From the NCBI GenBank assembly GCA_964019055.1, contig OZ025215.1, positions 11,871,611 to 11,935,610 of the forward strand: a DNA stretch of 64,000 nt, in the 5' to 3' direction. The number at the start of each line of letters is the position of its first letter. Within the stretch, counting starts at the first letter, position 1. Source of the stretch: Anthopleura xanthogrammica (taxonomy: Eukaryota; Cnidaria; Anthozoa; Actiniaria; Actiniidae). The notes below the pieces were generated by a model. That model was given only the letters and a program-made list of their open reading frames with translations. It was not told the origin of the DNA and ran no database searches. The position numbers were made by a program, and so were the translations under genes. Positions 11,244-22,500 of this stretch are shown one piece after another.

Positions 11244-13557
11244 TTAACAATCGGAGAAGTTGGCGTAGTCACTGAATGAGTCGAGATATTTCTGGATGAT
11301 TTGGTAGCAGAAGGCGTACTGAGTCTGAAAATGAAGAGAAAATAATTAACACTCGAAAAAGAGGAAACAATTTTTTTTATAAGATGTCATTTCCAAAATC
11401 CAGACTGAAAGTTGTCCTATAAAATGAAATGTAATCGTTTTTTACTTAGCTCACTTGGTATTCATATCTTATTTAAGTCTTACCAGTGATTCAACAGCTC
11501 CTGGACGGTTTGAACGTATACATTTGATCACTTGGAACACATCGATGACTTGCTCTTGCTTCATTCTCTCCAAAATCGAAGATATTGCACAGAACGTCCC
11601 ACTTCGACCAACACCATTACTAAAAAAAAAAAAAAGAATAAATGCAATTGTACTCAGTTGAAAAAATTACGAAACAATAACGTTAGGTCTCACAAAATCA
11701 TGATAACAGCTTAGGATGTTGTGATTTTATGCGTTGGGTCATGTTGGTCATTTGTCTCATGCACATGTCTGCCTCCACTTTTCTCTAATTATTCGCATTA
11801 TTCTCTCTTTAAATAGCATGGCGTAAAGAGAGTTAAATGTGACGCATCCTCGATTGAATAGACCATGGTCAGACAAGGGAACGATGTAGTTACTGTATTA
11901 TCAGAATTCCGAGGAAAACATAATACCTGCACTGAACAACGAATGGTGTGCTGTTATTGGTCTGTCTTTGGGCCTGTTGTACTTCATTTAACAATTCTAA
12001 CACAGTCTGTGGCTTGTCGGGGATGCACTTGTCGGCCCAATTCATGTGCTGCAGTTGTTGAACACGAACAACCGACTGAAATGAAAATCTGAAGTTATAC
12101 AATTTGCATTGTATAAATCAAATAAATATATATTTCCTGCATGTATGTTGCTGGCTTACCGATTTGTATGTCACCTGCAGGCTTCTTGCAACAACTTCCT
12201 GTGATGTACCAACATCTCGAGTGTCTTGGAGTTCAACTGTAACAGCACCGTATTCATGAGGTCCTTCATGCGGCCAGTACTGTGGAAACTGCTGTAATTA
12301 TAAAGTATAAAATCAGTTGCAGAAATTAGATAAATACGAGATAGTCCTTTGATAGTCCTTTATTTGGCAAGGGGCTTGAATTCTGAATCTTGATGAGTAC
12401 TTACCTCATTTTCTTCTTCAAGTGTATTGAGCATCACAATTGTTCTAATGTCGTAATTCACAACCATGATCCAGAAATCTTCGATGGTGTTCTGTAATGG
12501 AGATTGTGTCACGATGAAGGCGTTGCGCTCTCTGTAAGCCTGCAATTTATTCATAAATGAAACAGTAAGTAATCATGGAGAAAGGACACTTTGAGACGAG
12601 AAGGGCTTGTACAATATGATATTAGTCTTCAAAAATACCTTATACTAAAGTCATACATTAAGGCCTTTATCCTAGAAAAAATGCAGTATGAATCCTATTG
12701 TTGCCAGAACGCATACATAGACTGCTGCATACATGCATTTAGCATTTGGTAAATGAATGCATCATTTAAAAATATGCTTTTTGTAAGTGTGCGTGATTAC
12801 AACACTGGACTCAGTTATTCAAAGCCTGATTATTGCTAATCATTGGTTAACTCTAAATGATACCTACAGTGTTAATCCTTGATTAGCACTAATCGTGCTT
12901 TGAATAACCGGATGTGTGCAAAGATGCATACATGCAATTATCAAACATGATGAATCACATCATTTAAAAGCATGTCTATCTTAACTCTGCAAGAGGGTGT
13001 ATGATTCCAGTACTGAATGTGTAGGTCATACAACGACCACCCTTACTTCATCTTTAGCTCCTGTCTGCTGTAACAGGCATTGAGTGGTTACAGCCTTAGC
13101 TGTCTGTCAAAAAATACCACGACATCAACAACAACAACATAATGTAACAGTTCAATAACCACTAAAATAATATCCTGCTTGGACTAGAAATACTTACATC
13201 GGCAAAAGACGCATTTATGTAGTCCGTCTTATTTGTATCTTCTCTCATCAGTTTTACTCGCCTGTGGTTTACTTTTTGGAAGAGAAATATTTTAACATAA
13301 TTTGATTGTTGTAAAACTCACAAAATATATATATATATTGAAAGATAACTACACTCTGACAATCTTAGCACAACATCTTTTAAGCTTTCTCTTTCTTAGG
13401 GTACTCATAGTCCAGCTCTTGTCATGAATTTTGATGACGAAATATTAAAATACTCACAAGCTACGACATTGGGGTATCGATTCTTGACCGCATTTTCCTT
13501 TGACCGGCCAACATCACACTCGTCTTGTGCATAATCAGCGGTCACTACGTTCAGCCG
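11244..13557 (-). CDS. RPTP-B exons 26-32: degenerate PTP domain D2 and C-terminus
   Basis: D2 keeps the fold landmarks ([41 protein letters not shown]). Its signature is [10 protein letters not shown]: the conserved His before Cys is Gln, the Ala after CS is Asn, and the WPD position reads WAD. As in most tandem RPTPs, D2 is probably weak or inactive and regulatory. The protein ends [14 protein letters not shown] with stop at 11246-11244, close to the R2B-class ending. Confidence 0.88.
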
Positions 13558-16500
13558 CTGATGTAAAAATGTTGAAAAAAATACATTAGAGTCAAAACCC
13601 AAGATTTTTTGCTAACCGTGTTACTTCAAAATTACCTTAAATTCCAGTTCATAACCCGTTGTATTTTTCTGTAAATTAACTGTTGATAGCTTGTGCATCG
13701 TAGCCTGCAGGTTACAGGCTTGTATTTCTGTGTTCCCGCAAGTGAGGGATTCCAATATAGCCAGATGTATGAAGACGTACTGCTCCTATTTAATCAGAGT
13801 GAAAGATATATGCCTTATCTTGTTTTTTCAAATTATGGAAGTTGTTCAACTGGTTCAAGATTAGCACAGGATGGGGACCAGTTGAGAGATGAGAGCTTAT
13901 TGACATGAATAATAAGCAAATTAAATTTATTATTCCTTACATCAGTTTGTACCATGCTAGTCCTGTCTTTTCTGATGTCTGAGACGTAGTTTGCTATATC
14001 AACATTACGCAGCTTCTTTGCTCGTTCCAACATGGCGTCGATCACGATGTAACATCCCGTACGACCAATACCAGCACTACAATTATATTAGTGTTTACAA
14101 GTTATACAAATGTTTATGTTAGTGTCGTTTTATACTAACTTTGATTCATATGGTGGTCATGTCTTTGATAAATAATAAACTGTTCAAAGAAAATAAGTAT
14201 TCAAACAAGTCATTCATGAAAAGCAGTTTGATAAATAAGAGGTAAAATGCATTATCAGAACCTGCAGTGTATTACGATTGGTCCTGAGTTCGGAGGATTC
14301 ATTGCTTTAACTTTTCTTCGGAAAGCAAGAACGGCTGTTGCATAATGTGGTACTCCTTTGTCAGGCCACACGGTGAAATGGAAATGTATTACACAACGCT
14401 GCTCTTCACTGTATGTCTATACCAGGGAAAAAACATAAACATATGAATATATAGTAGACAATGGTGGACATAAGTAAATTCAGGCATCTTTATAATCCTT
14501 TGTACACACAGAAAGATCAACGGGTTTTCTGTGCTACTGCATTATGTAAATCCATAATTTATTTTCAATGGCATGCATAGTTTACACTGACCTTTTTCAG
14601 CAAGAACGTACGGATGATGTAATCTGGGAACACTTCAGTCTTATGGATATTCACAGTTATGTGTCGGTACGTTTCACTACTTTCTGGCCAATACTGATGG
14701 CATTTGGTCTGACAATCAACAATCAGTCATGATAAGATATAGGAAAAGGGAACTGAGAGTCTGATTAAAAACCATGTTTTATTACTTACCTTGCCCAGCT
14801 CTTTTAGATTGGTCAGCATAACTATAGTACCAGTATTTTTCTCCCAAATCATTTGCCAAAAGTCTGCAAACGTTTGCTCTACCGGACCTTGATAGATAAG
14901 AAGATATTACAGTATAATGATTAACCCTCAAACTCATAATTGATGACATAATGTTGATTTTACAGCTTGCAATCTCATTAGATAACTTTGAAACAATAAT
15001 CCGAAAGGAGAGCAATGGACTACTTCGACGATACGGCGGCCATCTGGAATCGCAAGGCATTATGGGACATCCAGGGGGCAAAACAAAACAAAGATGGCGG
15101 ATAATATATTATATACATAGTTTCGTTTATTTTGTCTTTCTTTCATAGCCATCTTCTTAATTCATCTCTTGTCAAATTGTCCTGTTGTGATTTGTTAATG
15201 TTAATCGAAGCCATTACTGTAACAAAGCTTAGTTTGTATATTTGCCAACCAATTCAAGATGGCCGTCGTATCATCAAATTAGTCCATTACAGCAAAGAAA
15301 GTCGCCATGTTGGATGCTCTACTAAAAGGCAATCACCGATCATTTTTTAAAATTCCCTGCAACATACCAACTTAAATCTCATAAATATGGCAGAATCTAT
15401 ATAATACCTTGTGTAGCAATGTATTTACGTTTTGTTCCATCGAATCCCTGTCGATTAAAAATGATGCTTATTTTAATCTACAACCTGGTCTCGATGCACT
15501 ATTTTAAGTAAATTTGTAAACCAACCCATTTCAGGTCATTCAGGTGGTTTTAATGTGATTTGTCCGCAACTATACTCACAGTTATGTAAGAAGCGTTGAT
15601 GTAGTCAGAATCTTCGTCTGCTTCAATTTGTTCAATAATCACACGAGAATGGTCATCTGTAGAAAAATAAGTACGACATTTAGCATTTTCAAAGAAGAGT
15701 TACGCTAGCATTTACATATGAACTCACAAGGAATGGCGTTGCCGTATCGATTTTTCTTCTTGTTAACTGGTTTTTTGGCAAATATTTGTGGAAAGGAACG
15801 GGTATTTTGCAACTTCTGTTAAAATAAGAATGATAAATAATTTTTATCAAAATACTCAGATACATTTATTAGCAAGTCCGTGAATAAAAAACTTCATTGA
15901 GACTTAGCATCAACAATTTTCACTAAGTTCTTGCCTTATATTCTTCCTTCAGTCGTGCGTAATCTGTGGCCTTGGTGGATTTCACATACTCAGCGAATTG
16001 TCGTACTGGGATTGGTTTGGCTGTGTTATCGGCTATTGCTTCTTCGTAGATGTCATCTTGACTGGGAACAGACGCTCCTTTTGAAAGAAAACAGACATGA
16101 TTCTCAGGTATGTTATCTATTTCTTTGCCAAATACTTTTTCGTATTTCCATTTAAATGTTAAAAACAACTACGAACTTGATGAAACTAAATTGGCGGATA
16201 AAATGTGCTCGGACCGACAAAAGGGCACACTTAGAGCAAATTTGATATACCAGTGTCAAACAGTAAAGCACTTGAGTACTATATACACGTAAAACGAGGA
16301 AGTCAACGTACCTGCAGTTGGAATAGCCATATCATTCGGTACTTCTTCATTATCCTGACCGGTATTTACATTTCCTCTTTCTGTGTCCCCAATGTCATCA
16401 AGTGGGACCGTACTTTCTTTCCTCGAATCTCTTTTTTGACGGCGACTAAAAGAATAACATATCTGACAAACATGAATTTCAAGCCTGCAAGAGATTTTGT

Positions 16501-19500
16501 TTTTATCCTTTTATATTTGCGGTAGTGCGCATGCTTGAGCTGAAGGATACCGCGTCTCCTTGTGTATATACTGGTAATTAGGCTTAATTCTGGCTGTAAA
16601 GCAGTATTTTAGTGATGAAAGAATTGTCGGATAGACGAGACTAGTGTCAAACGAGCAGCATCATACACGATACCAGTGGCAACACTTTAAGTTCAAAGAA
16701 ATTTTATTTACCGTTTTATTAACACTATTAGAACTACCATTGCCAAGATGAGTACAACGGCGACCACAGCTCCTGCTACTGGACCAGCTGGGGATTTGCC
16801 TGTTCTGTGCTCTTTTTGTCCTGTAAACATATTGAATTTGTCATCTGATAATACATTTCGTATCAGATAGATTATCTTCCGATTCTTAGTTTAATCACTG
16901 ATTCACGCACGCGAGTTTCCTATTTCATCCAATCATTCATCAATCCATCCATTCATTCACATTTATGCGTGAATTCGTTCATTTGATAGTTCTTTCGTCT
17001 CAAAAATATTAACTCACGTGCACGCGATGTCAAAATGCTAATGGTGCTTTTGGGTCCTGGTCCAACACTTGTATAACCCCTCACAGATACAGTATAGTTT
17101 GCATAGACTTTAAGATCGTACAGTGTGAAATGGGTAGCCTGTATTGTAGCATTAAGCATTTCCTGCAATGACCTTCGTGAACGACGTCCCACAACTAAGG
17201 ACCAAAATATTTCGTACTTGGTAACCACGCCATTGCTTTGAGCTGTTGTTAACGGTTGCCAGGTAACCAGGAATGTTGTATCGTTTATCTTTGTTGCTGT
17301 TGTATTTTGTGGACGAATATCAGGGACTGAGGGAAAAAATTAAGGATAATTGAAGATATTTAGAAATATCTTCAAAATATTAGAAAGTGCAAATAATAGA
17401 AAGTGCAAATATAAGTGAAACATTGGAGGAAAATTGATAAAAAAAAGTACTTTAAATAGAAACATTTTATAAAAAACATTTTAGTTCTTACCATCCTCTA
17501 ATGTTCTTGGTGTCGTAACGCTACTTGCAGGACCCACATACAAAGTGTTTCGTACAGCCACTGACATGTTGTAGTTTGTGTACTTTCTAAGATTTGTCAG
17601 CGTTACCATGCCAACAATACCAACGTCAATGTGTAGTTGTGATCCGCCTTGTGGTCTGTAAAAGATTCTGAATCCAGCCATTGGGCCATGTAACAGATCT
17701 AACTGTGAGTACTGAAATAAACCAGGTTTGCAACTTAATGGTACAGTTCGAATCAAAACAAGCTTGGTCCCTGAATAGCCAACAACTTAGTGCTTTTGAT
17801 AAACTCTCAATAATAAGTTCAAGTGAAGATATTCCACTGGAGACTAGATTCTGGACGAACATCTTTTGGTGAACATGCAGGATGAGATAAATCTACCTTG
17901 CTTAGGGATAATTCGAGAAAGGCTTTCTTCACGACTTGAAGCATAATCGCCACAAAGCTGATAATTATTTTTACCTTGAAATGCACCTCTATACTTTGTG
18001 ATGACAGGACATTTGTTCCTGTGATTGATGGTACACCTTCAGGTTCTGCATTCAGAATTGATAGATAATGAACGAACTATTTTAAGAAAGTTATAATTAC
18101 AAGGGAGATAGGAGACGAGAAACTATTGTGGCTTTAAAGCAATCCACTTTTTTGGCCAAATACTTTTTTTGAATTTCCTTTTTGCGTAAAAAAATAATTA
18201 AAACTAAACAAAAACAACCTAACATTCAAAGTCCAACTGTTCTAATGTGTCTTTTTCTGTGACGTCGTTATACTTTGACCAAGCAGCTTTAATCAACGCC
18301 AAACATGATATGATTAAAACAAGGGTCTATTTAATTTATCCCATAAATGTTAAGCCGATAATATGATACAAACGTTCGTGGACATATACTATTCCACCAC
18401 GAGTTTTGATGAAGAACTTTGAACAGTTTGGTAAAGATTAGCAAGGCTTTTAGAGACGGTAGTAATAGCATGAAATGTATATGTGATCGTACCATACTGA
18501 ATGGACTCAGAAAACATTCTGAGCCCCAGATGGGAAGTATGGTACGATCACATATACATTTCATATTCCATCATCATAAGCAAACCAACATTATCAAGTA
18601 ATAGTATGCCTATAAACGGGCCACCATATCTGATGAGTATTATATGTTACCCGCAATCAATGTTGTAACATTCAGCCAACTGCTCCACAATCCTTGTCCA
18701 ACAACACTTATGGCATTCATTCTGATGCTGTAGTTGGTGTAGGGCTTGAGGTGTTTTACAATGTAGTTAAAAGTAGGATGGTGTGCATTATAGGTGACGA
18801 TTGATCCGCTCTGATTATGGAGTTGTATGTTGTACGAGGTGAGGTTACCAACGTCATCAGAAGTAGTCATTGCTGTCCAGCTCAGTGTTATCGACCTCTT
18901 ATTCGGTGGTGCCGCTTTCACTCTTGGCGCTTTCGGTACGTCTGCATTTTAAAGAGAGCCAAATTTATGAATTTGAAGATATTTATACTTTTTCAAGGGA
19001 AAATCTTAATCAAGCAGTGATATCAAAATATAATTCATTGACTTACTCAGATTCACTGTCACTTTCACTTCCTCCGTCTCTTTTATCCCTCCACTCGGCA
19101 GATGAACTGGATTTACTATTCTACACGTGTAGAACGTGTTACAGACCACAGCTCGTTTGTTGGGATCTTGTCTTCTACAATTGTACTTGGACACCACGTC
19201 TTCAGCAGAGATAAACTGTACTCGTAGTGTTGATTGTGTTGCACCGTTGATCTTTATTCCATTGTTAAACCACTGTATGTCAGGTGTTGGTTCACCAAGT
19301 ACTCTACATGTTAATGTTCTGGTCGAATTTCCTTTGATGCTTGGAAGGATGAGGTCAGCAGTATCTAAAATTACTTTTGGAACAACAACTGAAATGACAA
19401 TTAAATCGTCGTCACTTAAGAGAATTGAATACTTCTATCAAATGTAGGAGTCTCATTTCTGTTCCCGTATTACTTACAAATATCGCATCCATAGAGATCA

Positions 19501-22500
19501 AATCGTAGACAATGTCTGCCCCCTGAGTTGTGGGTCTGAGGAATAATTCTGACATAACGTGCTGCTATTGGATGACGTAACCAGTTGACCTTGACGCCAT
19601 TCCTATTGGTATTGCCTCCTAAATTCTAAAACGTAAACAAGAAATAATGGAAAAATCTAGAACCAAATTTGAAATACTTTTATTGATATTTGAACAATAT
19701 AGACTTTCTAAAAAACTCACAAATTTTGAAACCAGAGACACCAGTCATAAGAATTAGTTAGAAAAAGATGTACTCTTGAACCCTGGCATGATGAGACAAG
19801 ACAGTTGTAAGTCCAGAAGCTATTACCTTGACAACCAGTCCTTCTTTGTAATCGTTCCAATTTGTGCTATCAAAGCTGTAGCTAACTGTGTATGACGTCA
19901 CCCATGCATCAATACCATCTCTTGGGTTACCTTGCGTTGCAATACCTGTCACTGTCTTGACTTGTGCAAGGTCAACCTGTATGTGTTCAGTATTGCCTGT
20001 TGATGGGCTGCACCAAGACCGACTACCATACAGACGAGTAAGTCGTGCAACATATGTGCTCCAATGAGAAGATGACGTAATCCTTGCGTCTGGTATTTGT
20101 AAATTCTCAAGACCAAGTGACGAAGTGCAGCCTTTGCAAAATAGACAATAAAAATGTTTTTTTGCTTATAGGTATGACATGCAACGATACGTTTCACTTT
20201 TTGATTACCTAATGGAAGTCCTTTTAAATCCACTCTAAGGGTTTTGAAGCTATGATAATCAGTTGGAATCACACGAACAAACTTGGCTCTGAACGGGCTT
20301 GTTAATGTATTGGTAGCCACCGCAGAACGGTCAGTGTTACCGCTCAACTGTAGAATAAGACAAGTGCAACGTTAGTACGAAAATATATATTAATAGGGGG
20401 TATATTTGACACGGGTTTCATCGATTTGACTTATGCTTGAAAACAGATTTATAATTTTTTTTAAACCTGAACAAACTTTATATCGTAAGTTTATATCAGT
20501 CGAAATAATGTATCGAGGAACGCAACTGATAAATTCAGGTGTCACGTTTGTTGAGTTTCACGTGTCATTTTTATCTAAATCGATAATTTTGCTTGACATG
20601 AATTTCTTTTGCTACCCTTTTAAACTGTGTAATACTCTTCTCAGCACTTGTATATTTTTTCCGATTTGTTGTAGTGATCCTCTTCTTTTACTTTTGAAAT
20701 GATCGTCCTAGTTAACCATAGTTAATGGAGTCCACTCCATAAAACTATGAGTTAACAAATCATGGATCAGCCTACCTTCTCATCGCCAGAATCATTGCTG
20801 TATCTTGTCCAGTATCTATTGTTTGTTGAGTATGATACGTTATACTTTGTAACCCATTCATTCGAACTGTACCCACTCCCTTGAGTAGCTACAGCACATA
20901 TGTAGGACACAGCACCAAGATCAACCTGAAGATAATCACCGCTATTTGTGTTTGATTGTGTAGCCCAGGCTGAGGTAGCACCCAGTCTCCCTTTATGAGC
21001 CAAGTAAGAATTACTGTTTACCGATGTTGCTGTAAACCTGTGATCAGGTACAAAGAAAGAACTTGGTATACCAACACTGTGTCTGGAACAAGCTGATGAA
21101 TAGCACGGAGAAGAGAATATTACTTTAATGAGAAACATTTACTCGTTTTTGGTGTTGTAGTACTATTTATCTACAGTACATCAGGATTACCAGAGTGACT
21201 TTCTCATTTGAACAATAACAGTAAGAAATATGATTATGGTTTAAAAAGGAGGAAAGTAAAGGAGAATAGAATAAAACAAAACTACAAAAGAAGAAAAGAG
21301 AAAAAACATTTAACAGTTTACCTGTCTGGAAAGGATATCCATAGATCTCTGTCCTCAAGCACGGTGTATTAGTCTGGTATGTCTTGGGTACAATGCGTAG
21401 ATATCTTGTAACAATACCATAGTACAGAACACGACGTACAACAGTTGAACGATCATAGTTACCGTAGAATATCTGTGGATTCGCAAAAAAAGTTTATGAC
21501 CCTTTTGTGAAAGCTATTTGTTCATGTCTGCGGATTGCATTATTGTTTTCTGAGAAGTGACCCTACTGATCTATTATACTATCACTAATGCTACATTACC
21601 CTGTTAGTATTGTTCTTCTGATAAGTGGTCCATGTTGTACCATCAGTAGATGTATCTATCTGGTACGTCTTTACCCACTGGTCTGTCTGGTTGTTTCCTT
21701 GTGTAGCCACAGCACAAATAAGGTGAGATGTCCCCAAGTCAATCTGTAAATATAGATCAGAGTCACTTGTAGAAGCACACCACGATGAGCTTGATGTGTA
21801 ATGTAGTCTGGCATTCTTGGCTTGGTGTTGAGTAGAAGAAGCTGTTATACTGCCATCTTGAATAGCTCCTGATTCCATGCCAAGAGGAACGTTCTCGCAA
21901 GCTACGAAATGAGAAAATTTGGATCTTAAAGAAAATATTTGCTGGCAAATAGAAATTTTATGTTATCGCGGAAGAGGCGTTGTACATAATTTTCATATAA
22001 CTTCCCGCGAACAATAAGTTCATGTGTATAGCTTCTTACGTAATACTATATGATACCCGGTGGGGTATAGGGGAATGCAATGTGGCCTACCCCCTCTGCC
22101 AGAGGTAAGCGTACACGTGACTTTCAAGCGGCGTCCATTCAACGCTTAGAGTCAACGAGACAACATCTCAACTATTCGCAAACTTGAGGAATAACTCGAG
22201 CTTTCGGGATTAGAGATGTGGAGTAATTGTAAGTGATTCCTGATTCGAATGCTCTGGATGGCAGTGCCAGATTATATCTTATATACAGACTATAGCTAGC
22301 CAGAGTGTGAGTGTTTCCGAGTTCCCAGTGCATTGTTTCAGTTTCGACTTGATTTCACACTAATTAGTCTGGGAACCCTGTGGTTTTGTGTTTATCAAAA
22401 ATCCTACTCTGTTAAATGTCAGTTGGGGATTCTTAAAAGTAATAAGTTCGAAACAATTTATTTCACCCATTCAAGTGCATCTCAAAGGCGGAAGAGTGGA

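Noticed and set aside
20711..20757. Small palindrome GTTAAC ... GTTAAC in an RPTP-B intron
   Set aside because: Arms are short and imperfect; chance or a decayed remnant is as likely as an element.
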